Below, one piece after another: positions 16,114 through 23,285 of a stretch of DNA of 33,550 nt (position 1 is the first letter of the stretch; every line of letters begins with the position of its first letter). The stretch spans positions 1 to 33,550 of the forward strand of contig DASTYT010000009.1 of NCBI GenBank assembly GCA_035764725.1, given 5' to 3'. The notes beneath the pieces are model-generated. The model was not told where the DNA came from and ran no database searches. It saw nothing but the letters and a program-made list of their open reading frames with translations. A program made the position numbers and the translations under genes. Source of the stretch: Candidatus Methylomirabilota bacterium. GTDB lineage: Bacteria; Methylomirabilota; Methylomirabilia; Rokubacteriales; CSP1-6.

Positions 16114-16866
16114 TCACACCCAGCCGCCTGCGAACGGGACCACCTGGCCCACGAAGAAGTCTGCGTCCTCGGAGGCGAGGTAGACGGCGAGGCGCGCCGA
16201 TTCCTCCGAGCGGGCGAGGCGCCCCGCGGGCACGTTCCGCACCATGCGGGCCACCGCCTGCTCGTCGGCGAGGAGGGCCGGCGGGAAGTACGTCGGGTTC
16301 TCCACGTAGTTCTGCGCGATGGCGTTGACCTGCACGCCGTCGCGGGCCACCTCGCGTCCCACCGCGCGCGTCAACCCGTTCACCCCGGCGCGCGCCGCGG
16401 AGTAGGCGGCATAGCGGGCGAGGCCGGGAATGCCCGCCGCCGACGACATGTTGACGATCTTGCCCCGGCGGGCCGGCCGCATCACGCGCAGGGCCGCGCG
16501 CAGGCAGAAGAAGGGCTCGTCGAGGAGCCGGGTCATCATCTCGCGCCACGCCGCGTCGGTGATGGCCTCGGCGGCGCAGCCGGTGGGCGGGTGCGCGCTG
16601 TTGTTCACCAGCACGTCGAGGCGGCCGAAGCGCTCGACCACCGCCGCCACCGCCCGGTCGGCCTCGCCCGGCTCGGCGAGATCGCCGGTCAGGGCCAGGG
16701 TGGTGCGCCCCTGGCGCTCCGCCACCGCCACGATCGGCGCGGCCGCCGCCGGGCTCCGGTCGTGGAGGGCGAGGGTCGCCCCCTCCCGGGCGAACTCCTC
16801 GGTGAGGGCCGGCCCCATGAAATGGCTCACGTTGGTGATGAGCGCGATCTTGCCGGTCAGGCGCAT
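16114..16866 (-). CDS. Atypical short-chain dehydrogenase/reductase
   Basis: 250 residues with the overall SDR layout: VLVNNSAHPP (86-95), KIVNMSSAAGIPGLARYAAYSAARAGVNGL (136-165) and a C-terminal FVGQVVPFAGGWV. Two core motifs deviate. The cofactor loop TGxxxGxG reads TNVSHFMG (11-18), and the catalytic YxxxK is Y155-SAA-R159. Ser142 and Tyr155 keep the right spacing. A typical NAD(P)H oxidoreductase is therefore doubtful; an altered or non-redox SDR is likely. ATG 16864-16866 is preceded at nine bases by a -10-like TATCAT. First gene of the five-gene minus operon ending in mqnA. Confidence 0.85.
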   Translation of the reverse strand: MRLTGKIALITNVSHFMGPALTEEFAREGATLALHDRSPAAAAPIVAVAERQGRTTLALTGDLAEPGEADRAVAAVVERFGRLDVLVNNSAHPPTGCAAEAITDAAWREMMTRLLDEPFFCLRAALRVMRPARRGKIVNMSSAAGIPGLARYAAYSAARAGVNGLTRAVGREVARDGVQVNAIAQNYVENPTYFPPALLADEQAVARMVRNVPAGRLARSEESARLAVYLASEDADFFVGQVVPFAGGWV

Positions 16867-16874
16867 GGCGGTCG

Positions 16875-16881
16875 TATGATA
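16875..16881. promoter_or_regulatory. Shared -10-like box between divergent genes
   Basis: TATGATA is a near-palindrome and offers TATGAT (plus) and TATCAT (minus) in the gap between the SDR and helicase genes. The minus-strand start site would fall near 16869, three bases from the SDR ATG. On the plus strand the box overlaps the first helicase ATG, so a start near 16887 would force the helicase to begin downstream. Confidence 0.4.
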
Positions 16882-19500
16882 ACGTGGAATCGCTGCGGCG
16901 AGGGGGCGCCCATCTCCACGAAAGACTTGCTCGAATCCTTCCTGGCCCGTTGTCCGTTCGCCCTGGACGAGTTCCAGCTCCGCGCCGTCCGGGCGATCGA
17001 TGAGGGGAAGTCCGTCATCGTCTCGGCGCCGACGGGGGCGGGGAAGACCTTGGTGGCCGAGTTCGCCATCCACCGCGCCCTCGCCCACGGCCGGCGCCTC
17101 GCCTACACGACGCCGCTGAAGGCCCTGAGCAACCAGAAGTTCGCCGATTTCGGCCGCCAGTTCGGGGCGGACCAGGTCGGCATTCTCACCGGCGACGTGA
17201 AGGTGAACCCCCGCGCCCCGATCCTGGTAATGACCACCGAAATTCTGAGAAACATGTTCTACACGGGAGGGCTGCCGGGGCTGGAGACCGTGGTGCTGGA
17301 CGAGTGCCACTACATGGGCGATGAGGGCCGCGGCACGGTGTGGGAGGAGATCATCGTGAACGCCCCGCGCGACGCCGCCCTCGTCGCGCTCTCCGCCACC
17401 GTGGCCAACGTGAGCGAGATCGCCGACTGGATCGGCCTCGTGCACCGCCCCATCGTCGCCATCACCCATCCCCATCGCCCGGTCCCGCTGTCCTATCTTG
17501 TCGCGGATCTCTCCGGCGAGATCCACGGCTACGAGGGCGTGCGCGCGGGGACTGTCCGCCTGGTCGGCGCCGAGCCCGTTGCCGGCTACATGGACAAGGG
17601 CCGCTGGTACACGCGCCGCGTGGTCGATCCGACGGTGATGCTGGACGCCCTCGACGCGCGCGGGTGGCTGCCCGCGATCTACTTCATCTTCAGCCGCGCC
17701 GGCTGCGAGCGGGCCATGGAGACCGTGCTCGCCGAGGGCAAGCCGCTCCTGGCCAAGAATCAGCAGCGAGAAGTCGAGGAGATCATCCGCGAGGCGATCA
17801 GCGACAGCCCGGCCATCGCGGAGTCGCCGCTCAACCAGACCATCTTCCAGGCCCTCGGCATGGGCATGGGGCTCCATCACGCCGGCATCCTGCCCGGCGT
17901 CAAGCGGCTCATCGAGCAGCTCTTCGAGCGCGGCCTCTGCAAGGTCGTGTTCGCGACCGAGACCATGTCGCTCGGCATCCACATGCCGGCCAAGAGCGTG
18001 GTGCTGCAGTCCCTGACCAAGCGCACGGATCGGGGCTTCCGCAGCCTCACCCACAACGAGCTGACGCAGATGGCCGGCCGCGCGGGCCGACGGGGCATCG
18101 ACCCCGAAGGCAAATGCGTCATCGCGCTCGACGTGCGGGACGGAGTGGATGATATCCGCCGCGTGGTCGATGGGTCGCCGGAGCCGGTGGTGAGCCAGTT
18201 CAAGCTGGGCTACGGGTCGGTGGCCCTGCTCCTGGGCAGCGGCAACGACATGGCAGCGATCCGCCGCACCGTGGAGTCCTCGTTCGGCCAGTACCAGAAC
18301 CTCCGGCGCATCCGTGGGCTGGAGGCGGAGGTCGCCGAGCTCGACATGGCGGTGGAGGACGCGCGCGGCTTCCGGGCCCCGTGCGGCGACTTCGCGCGGA
18401 TCGGCCGCTACCGGAAGCTCCGCGCCGAGGTGGAGACGGCGCGCGCGGCGCTGGGCCGCGGCGGGCGGCGCGCCGCTCGCACCGTCGCGGAGGCGGAGCC
18501 CGGGCGCTTCGTGGTGGCGCGGCGCCGGGGCGGCCAGTCCCTCGGGCTCCTGCTCCGGGTGGACGCGCGGCGGCACAAGGTGATCGCCAGCGTGCTCATG
18601 CCGCACGGCGAGGTCGTGCACGTCAAGGCCGGGCACATCAAGCGCGTGTTCTGGGCCACGCCGCCGCTCCCGATCCCGCGCGACTGGGAGCATCGCACTC
18701 AGGCGCTCAAGGCGCAGCTCGCGCGCGTCACCGCGGGCGAGCTCGCGGAGCGCGAGCGGACGGAAGGGCCCGAGGGTGCGCTCACCGCCATCGAGTGCCA
18801 TCGCTGCCCCTGGGGTTCGCAGCCCCGCTGCGATCACACCTGGAAGGGGCTGGAGCGGCTCGAATCGCGCCTCACCCTCAAGCGGGAGACACTGGAGGCG
18901 TTGCGCAACGCGTACTGGCAGGAGTTCATCCGCGTGGTGGAGGTGCTGGAGCACTTCCGCGCGGTGGAGGACGGCAAGCTCCTCGCCAAGGGCCAGCTCA
19001 TCGCGACGCTGCGGCACGACAACGAGCTGCTGGTGGCGGAGATGATCGAGCGCGGCATCCTCGGCGACACCACGCTGGCCGAGGCGGCGGCGCTGGTCTC
19101 CTGCCTCATCGAGGAGTCTCGCTCGGGCGACAGCGCGGTGGCCCGTCTGTTCCTGCGCAAGCGGCCGAAACTCAAGCGCAAGCTCGAGCAGCTGGACGGA
19201 GTGGCGCGCTCGGTCCACGAGGCGCAGCGCATTCATCAGCTGCCGATGCCGGTCTCCATCTCGACCGGCTTCATGCCGTCGGTGTTCCGCTGGGCGTCGG
19301 GCGAGGACGACTGGGCGGCCATCGTGGAGGAGTCGTTCGGGGGTCACGAAGGCGATCTCATCCGCGCGATGCGGCGCCTCATCGACGTCCTCCGCCAGCT
19401 CGCGGAGGCGCCCGAGGTGGACGGCGCGCTCGCCGCCCTGCTGGGCCGGGCGGCGCGGGTGATCGACCGGGGGATCGTGCTCGAATCTGCCCTCATCTGA
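16876..19500 (+). CDS. Ski2/Mtr4-like DExH RNA helicase
   Basis: 874 residues from ATG 16876; TTG 16927 is an alternative first codon. Motifs: Walker A APTGAGKT (51-58), DECH box (142-145), SAT (173-175), helicase C end QMAGRAGRRG (398-407). The C-terminal half carries a beta-barrel insert and DSHCT-type helical bundle (about 690-874). A Cys/His cluster (C-x2-C-x7-C-x-H) lies at 641-654 and could bind zinc. Family relatives include bacterial HelY and eukaryotic Ski2/Mtr4, which unwind RNA for exosome-type decay. A partner nuclease is not in this neighbourhood. A longer upstream frame has no conserved sequence and overlaps the SDR gene, so it was not used. Confidence 0.9.
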   Translation: MITWNRCGEGAPISTKDLLESFLARCPFALDEFQLRAVRAIDEGKSVIVSAPTGAGKTLVAEFAIHRALAHGRRLAYTTPLKALSNQKFADFGRQFGADQVGILTGDVKVNPRAPILVMTTEILRNMFYTGGLPGLETVVLDECHYMGDEGRGTVWEEIIVNAPRDAALVALSATVANVSEIADWIGLVHRPIVAITHPHRPVPLSYLVADLSGEIHGYEGVRAGTVRLVGAEPVAGYMDKGRWYTRRVVDPTVMLDALDARGWLPAIYFIFSRAGCERAMETVLAEGKPLLAKNQQREVEEIIREAISDSPAIAESPLNQTIFQALGMGMGLHHAGILPGVKRLIEQLFERGLCKVVFATETMSLGIHMPAKSVVLQSLTKRTDRGFRSLTHNELTQMAGRAGRRGIDPEGKCVIALDVRDGVDDIRRVVDGSPEPVVSQFKLGYGSVALLLGSGNDMAAIRRTVESSFGQYQNLRRIRGLEAEVAELDMAVEDARGFRAPCGDFARIGRYRKLRAEVETARAALGRGGRRAARTVAEAEPGRFVVARRRGGQSLGLLLRVDARRHKVIASVLMPHGEVVHVKAGHIKRVFWATPPLPIPRDWEHRTQALKAQLARVTAGELAERERTEGPEGALTAIECHRCPWGSQPRCDHTWKGLERLESRLTLKRETLEALRNAYWQEFIRVVEVLEHFRAVEDGKLLAKGQLIATLRHDNELLVAEMIERGILGDTTLAEAAALVSCLIEESRSGDSAVARLFLRKRPKLKRKLEQLDGVARSVHEAQRIHQLPMPVSISTGFMPSVFRWASGEDDWAAIVEESFGGHEGDLIRAMRRLIDVLRQLAEAPEVDGALAALLGRAARVIDRGIVLESALI

Positions 19501-19526
19501 GGGCGGGGAACAGAGGAGACCCACTG

Positions 19527-20045
19527 ATGCGGAGAGCGCGGATGACGAGATGGGCCCTGCTGGCGGTCGCGGCCCTCGGCGCGGCCGGCTGCCTGAGCAA
19601 GCCGCCCGCCGAGATACCCGAATACATCGGGCGCGGGCCGCGCGCGGACGAGATGTTCTACGCCCGCATGGTCCAGCGGAGCGAGCGCGAGCCGAGCTTC
19701 GACGAGCGGCGTCAGTTCAAGGACATGATGGACGACCGCGTCTACAAGTACCTGCGCGAGCACCCGGAAATGGAGCAGCAGGCGCGCTACAGCGAGTTCC
19801 GCTTCTGGCGGCAGGTGAGCGAGGGCAGCACGCAGGGCGAGGTGCGCGCGCTCCTGGACGAGCCGCTGGAGCGGTCCATCGATCCCGCGCGCATGGGGGC
19901 GATGGCAAAGGTGCACTGGCAGGACCTGCGGACCAAGGCCAAGGAGGCTTGGCTCTATCCGCTCGGCTGGATTCTCTACTTCGACGACAAGGGCGTGGTG
20001 GCCATGCTGCGGCGGCCCCAGGGGGGATTCCTGGTCGCCGAGTAG
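19527..20045 (+). CDS. Lipoprotein of unknown function
   Basis: 172 residues from ATG with GAGGAGA upstream. A lipoprotein signal ends LGAAGC, so Cys22 is the likely lipidated residue. The mature part begins CLSKPPAEIPEYIGRGPRADEMFYARM, with a helical, charged middle (…SFDERRQFKDMMDDRVYKYLREHPEMEQQARYSEF…) and ends with YPLGWILYFDDKGVVAMLRRPQGGFLVAE. No family was recognised. It follows the helicase by 26 bases and precedes the gamma-glutamyltransferase-like gene by 31 bases. Confidence 0.75.
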   Translation: MRRARMTRWALLAVAALGAAGCLSKPPAEIPEYIGRGPRADEMFYARMVQRSEREPSFDERRQFKDMMDDRVYKYLREHPEMEQQARYSEFRFWRQVSEGSTQGEVRALLDEPLERSIDPARMGAMAKVHWQDLRTKAKEAWLYPLGWILYFDDKGVVAMLRRPQGGFLVAE

Positions 20046-20076
20046 CCACGAACATCTCTCGGAAGGAGAGCGATCG

Positions 20077-21879
20077 ATGATCCGGAGCGCGCTCAAGATG
20101 ACGAAGCACATGCCGCTGGCCTCGCGGGGCATGGTGGTGGCCGAGCACCCGATCGGTGCCCAGGTGGGCGCCGCCATCCTCGCCCGGGGCGGCAATGCGG
20201 TGGACGCGGCGGTGGCCACCGCCTTCGCGATGCCGGTGGTGGAGCCGTTCATGTCCTCGATCGCGGGTGGTGGGAGCTTCCTCGTCCACATGGCCCGGCG
20301 CGGCGAGACCGTGGCCATCGACGCCAACGTCGAGGCGCCTGCGGCGGCCCACGAGACCTCCTTCGAGCTGGGCGAGGGCGTGGGCGACGATCTCTTCCCG
20401 TGGCGCCGCGTGGTCGGTGACGCCAATACCTTCGGCCCGCGCTCGGTGGCGGTGCCCGGCTCGGTGGCGGGCCTCGCCCTGGCGCTGTCGCGCTTCGGCA
20501 CCATGACCCTCGCCGACGTCCTCGCCCCGGCGATCCGTTTGGCAGACGAGGGCTTCGTGCCGGACTGGTACGTCGCCCAGACTGTCTCGCTCTACACCCG
20601 CGAGCTCCGCGCGTTCCCGGAAACCGCGCGGGTCTATCTCCGCGATGGCATCGACGTGTATCGGCCGCCGGTGAGCAAGGACGGCGACGTGCTGCGGCAG
20701 TCCGACCTCGCGCGCACGCTGCGGCTGATCGCCAAGGACGGCCCCGACGCCTTCTACCGAGGCGCCATCGCCGAGGCCATTCACGCGGAGATGCGCGCCA
20801 CGGGGGGCTTTCTCACCAAGGACGATCTGGCCGGGTACGAGGCGCGCCTGCTGTCGCCGCTCATGGGCGGCTACCGCGGCCTCGACCTGGCGTTCATGCC
20901 CGGCGCTACCGGCGGCGTGACCGCGCTCGAGATCCTGAACCTGCTGGCGGAGTTCCCCTCGGCGGGCGTCACCTACGAGAGCGTGCGCGGCCTCCACGTC
21001 CGGGCCGAGGCGGTACGCCTCGCCTTCCGGGACCGCCTGCGCTATCTCGGCGATGCCCTTCGCGTCACCGCGCCCTGGGAGGGCCTCGTGTCGCGCGACT
21101 ACGCCCACGCCCTCGCGAAGCTCATCAAGCCGGGCGGCCCCAGAACCAGCGCCCCCGCCCCCGACCCCTGGAAATACGGCGACGCAAGAAGAGTAGGTAA
21201 CGGACGCGGCTCCATGGGGGCTGTCCGAGGCTCCGCGAGTGATGTCCGCGGCTCCGCGCCGGGCGTCCGCGGTGGGGGGAGAGCGGGGGCCATTTCTAGG
21301 CCCCCGCTGATGGCAGACACCCACGATTGCACTACGCATATCGGTGTAATCGACAAGCAGCGCAACATGGTCTCGCTCACCAACACCGCGGTGTCACTGT
21401 TCGGGTCGCGCATGGTCGTGCCGGGCACGGGCGTCCTGCTCCAGAACGGCATGATCTGGTTCGACCCGGAGCCAGGACGGGTGAACTCGATCGCGCCGGG
21501 CAAGCGGCCGCTGGTGAACATGGTGCCGGTGCTCGCTTTCCGCAGGGGCGAGCCCGTCTACACGCTCGGCGCCCCGGGCGGCCGCAAGATCGTGTCCGTG
21601 ATCCCGCAGGTGATCTCCAACATGGCGGACGCCGGGGACAGCCCGCAAGCGGCCATGGAGGCCCCGCGCCTCCACGACGAGGGGGGCGAGCTGCTGGTGG
21701 ACGACCGCGTGGGCGGGGCAGCCCTGGGGGCGCTTCGCAAGCGCAAGCATCCCGTCACGACCAAGGACTGCACGGTGGGCAACATGTACTTCGCGCGGCC
21801 CATCGCCATCCGCATCACGAAGAAGGGCCTGGAGGCGGGGCTGGATCCCACCAGCGACGCCAGTGCTGCGGGCCTCTAG
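20077..21879 (+). CDS. Gamma-glutamyltransferase-like Ntn-hydrolase
   Basis: 600 residues from ATG with AAGGAGAG upstream and no signal peptide. The N-terminal domain has AEHPIGAQVGAAILARGGNAVDAAVATAFAMPVVEPFMSSIAGGGSFLV and SVAVPGSVAGLALA. The autoprocessing Thr is probably Thr419 in TTHIGVID, giving a small subunit of about 182 residues. Two substrate-pocket features differ from E. coli GGT: NNQMDD is replaced by QNGMIW (456-461), and KRPLSSM by KRPLVNM (476-482). This suggests a GGT-like acylase with another substrate. The linker before Thr419 holds three heptapeptide repeats and a strong hairpin, listed separately. Confidence 0.87.
   Translation: MIRSALKMTKHMPLASRGMVVAEHPIGAQVGAAILARGGNAVDAAVATAFAMPVVEPFMSSIAGGGSFLVHMARRGETVAIDANVEAPAAAHETSFELGEGVGDDLFPWRRVVGDANTFGPRSVAVPGSVAGLALALSRFGTMTLADVLAPAIRLADEGFVPDWYVAQTVSLYTRELRAFPETARVYLRDGIDVYRPPVSKDGDVLRQSDLARTLRLIAKDGPDAFYRGAIAEAIHAEMRATGGFLTKDDLAGYEARLLSPLMGGYRGLDLAFMPGATGGVTALEILNLLAEFPSAGVTYESVRGLHVRAEAVRLAFRDRLRYLGDALRVTAPWEGLVSRDYAHALAKLIKPGGPRTSAPAPDPWKYGDARRVGNGRGSMGAVRGSASDVRGSAPGVRGGGRAGAISRPPLMADTHDCTTHIGVIDKQRNMVSLTNTAVSLFGSRMVVPGTGVLLQNGMIWFDPEPGRVNSIAPGKRPLVNMVPVLAFRRGEPVYTLGAPGGRKIVSVIPQVISNMADAGDSPQAAMEAPRLHDEGGELLVDDRVGGAALGALRKRKHPVTTKDCTVGNMYFARPIAIRITKKGLEAGLDPTSDASAAGL
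21205..21267 (+). repeat. Three 21-base tandem repeats inside GGT-like gene
   Basis: Three consecutive 21-base units (21205-21225, 21226-21246, 21247-21267) encode RGSMGAV, RGSASDV and RGSAPGV, residues 377-397. They share CG(C/A)GGCTCC at the start and GTC at the end. They fall in the variable linker before the catalytic Thr, a position where insertions are tolerated. Confidence 0.8.
21283..21307. repeat. Strong hairpin within the GGT-like gene
   Basis: GCGGGGGCC, seven-base loop ATTTCTA, GGCCCCCGC: nine perfect GC-rich pairs inside coding sequence, just after the tandem repeats and 27 bases before the catalytic Thr codon. Together with the repeats it looks like a small in-frame insertion. 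Confidence 0.6.
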
Positions 21880-21904
21880 GCCGCGGCCGGAGAGCGTGAG
21901 AGCC

Positions 21905-22156
21905 ATGATCGAAGAGCGGGTGATCGCCTCGTGGAAGTTCAAGAAGGGCGTGCTGGATCCGAAGACGGCCAGCCTCTGCTATCTCGCCGCGAATCTCGCG
22001 GTCGGGAACACGCACTGAGCGAAGCGTGACCTGGCAGGTGCCAGGGCCGCGGGTGCCACCGAGGACGAGGTGCGGGAGGCCATCAGCTTCGCCATTCGCG
22101 CCAATGCCGCCAAGACGCACGCCGACATCTTGAAGGTCTACGAGCCGCCGGCCTGA
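21905..22156 (+). CDS. Putative selenoprotein of AhpD/CMD fold
   Basis: 83 residues if TGA at 22016-22018 is read as selenocysteine (Sec38); otherwise a broken gene of 37 codons. ATG follows a GGAGAG-type site 25 bases after the GGT-like stop. LDPKTASLCYLAANLAVGNTH-U-AKRDLAGARAAGATEDEVREAI aligns without gaps to AhpD-type cores around the CxxC-xxx-H motif. Sec takes the second Cys, and Asn35 the first; the motif His is Asp42. It also aligns without gaps to the CMD protein at 11637-12023, sharing the LC and GAT positions. Codons after the TGA stay GC3-rich (39 of 45), so coding constraint continues past it. A SECIS-like hairpin lies where expected. A peroxidase or thiol-redox role is inferred. 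Confidence 0.65.
22024..22050 (+). promoter_or_regulatory. Candidate bacterial SECIS element
   Basis: CCTGGC (22030-22035), loop AGGT (22036-22039), GCCAGG (22040-22045): six perfect pairs on a GGU-type loop. A lower GCG/CGC stem (22024-22026 with 22048-22050) is possible across a 3x2 internal loop. Seventeen bases separate the TGA from the loop, the same as in E. coli fdhF as I recall it, where the loop also begins AGGU. The E. coli bulged U is absent. Confidence 0.6.
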
Positions 22157-22182
22157 GGGCCGGCGCGCCGGGAGGTTCCCCG

Positions 22183-22497
22183 ATGGCCGAGATCAGCCTC
22201 ACCGCCGCCTTCTCCAGCGTGCCCGCGCCCGATCAGGAGGCGATCAAGCGCCTCCTGACGGAGACGGTCGCGCAGATCGCTCAGGACGACGGCAGCTTCA
22301 GCCGGGCCAAGCTCGTGTTCACCGAGTCCGACGAGCGCTGTGGTCTCACCGCCGAGCTGGACGGGGTGAAGAAGGAGGGCGTGCCGCTGGCCCTGGACCT
22401 CGACCAGCTCGAGGACGCTCAGTCGAGCGCCGGCGCGCGCGCCCAGCTCAAGGAGGCGCTGCGCCTCTATTTCCGCCGCGTGATGGGGAAGAAGTGA
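22183..22497 (+). CDS. Small conserved-looking protein of unknown function
   Basis: 104 residues from ATG with GGGAGG about 8 bases upstream. Acidic-to-amphipathic: MAEISLTAAFSSVPAPDQEAIKRLLTETVAQIAQDDG, then KLVFTESDERCGLTAELDGVKKEG, ending in a basic helix (AQLKEALRLYFRRVMGKK). No domain recognised, no signal peptide. Its stop overlaps the GTG start of the deacetylase gene (GTGA), so the two are probably translated together. Confidence 0.75.
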   Translation: MAEISLTAAFSSVPAPDQEAIKRLLTETVAQIAQDDGSFSRAKLVFTESDERCGLTAELDGVKKEGVPLALDLDQLEDAQSSAGARAQLKEALRLYFRRVMGKK

Positions 22498-23285
22498 GCA
22501 CGCCCGCCCACGGCGGCCGCGTCCTCATCGTCAACGCCGACGACTTCGGCCTGACCCGCGGGGTGAGCCGCGGCATTCTCGACAGTTACGCGAAGGGCAT
22601 CGTGACCAGCACGACCCTCATGGTCAACCGCGGCGCCGACCCTGCCCAGCTCGAGGAGCTAAAGGCCTCGGGGCTCGGCGTGGGCCTCCACGTGAACCTC
22701 ACCCTGGGCACGCCGCTCTCGGATCCCAAGCGGGTGGCCTCGCTGCTGGACGACGGCGGCCAGTTCGTGCGGGACGCGCGCGCGCAGGCCGAGCGCGCCC
22801 GTCCGGAGGAGGCGCGGCTCGAGATGGGGAACCAGATCGAGGCATTCCGGCGGCTCATGGGCCGCTTCCCGACGCACCTCGACAGCCACCACCACGTGGC
22901 GAAGGACGGGGCCCTCCTGGACCTCCTGTGCTTCTTCGCCCGGGCGCTCAAGATCCCCATCCGGGCCCAGGACGGGCAAGTGCGCGCGCGGGCCCGCCAG
23001 GACGGCATCCGCACCCCCGAGCATTTCATCGGCGATGCGGGGGTGCATCCCTACTGGACGGCGGAGCGCGTGCTCGAGCATCTCCGCGCGCTCCCGTCCG
23101 GCGTGAGCGAGTTCATGACCCATCCCGGCTACTTCGACGACGATCTCGCGTACAGCCGCTACGGCAAGCAGCGCGAGGCCGAGGTGGCCGGGCTCACCGA
23201 TCCCGCCGCGCGCGCCCTCGTCGCGCGCGGGGGGATACGCCTCGCCCACTTCGGGAATCTGAGCACGGAAGGAGCACCGCGATGA
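22494..23285 (+). CDS. ChbG/HpnK (YdjC)-family deacetylase
   Basis: 263 residues from GTG. The metal/catalytic motifs of the family are present: NADDFGLTRGVSRGI at the start (16-30), HLDSHHHV (about 123-130) and GVSEFMTHPGYFDDD (about 202-216). Family enzymes remove N-acetyl groups, for example from chitooligosaccharides (ChbG) or in hopanoid synthesis (HpnK). No hpn or chitin genes are nearby, so the substrate is undecided. The start of the alcohol dehydrogenase overlaps its stop as ATGA. Confidence 0.88.
   Translation: MSTPAHGGRVLIVNADDFGLTRGVSRGILDSYAKGIVTSTTLMVNRGADPAQLEELKASGLGVGLHVNLTLGTPLSDPKRVASLLDDGGQFVRDARAQAERARPEEARLEMGNQIEAFRRLMGRFPTHLDSHHHVAKDGALLDLLCFFARALKIPIRAQDGQVRARARQDGIRTPEHFIGDAGVHPYWTAERVLEHLRALPSGVSEFMTHPGYFDDDLAYSRYGKQREAEVAGLTDPAARALVARGGIRLAHFGNLSTEGAPR

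Noticed and set aside
16114..19524. Minus-strand open frame continuous from the SDR across the helicase
   Set aside because: Only the SDR part has conserved motifs. The remainder is antisense to the helicase and the ATG at 16864-16866 is a sound SDR start.
21205..21307. CRISPR array or transposon end
   Set aside because: The 21-base units are contiguous without spacers and code in frame; no transposase or target duplication is visible.
21905..22018. Calling the AhpD-like locus a plain pseudogene
   Set aside because: Only one stop, no frameshift, retained codon bias afterwards, a stop exactly at a Cys position and a SECIS-like hairpin at the right distance make decay less likely. It stays the main alternative until the genome is checked for Sec genes.
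22183..22497. Naming the 104-residue protein from its neighbours
   Set aside because: It has no recognised motif, so any function would be a guess.
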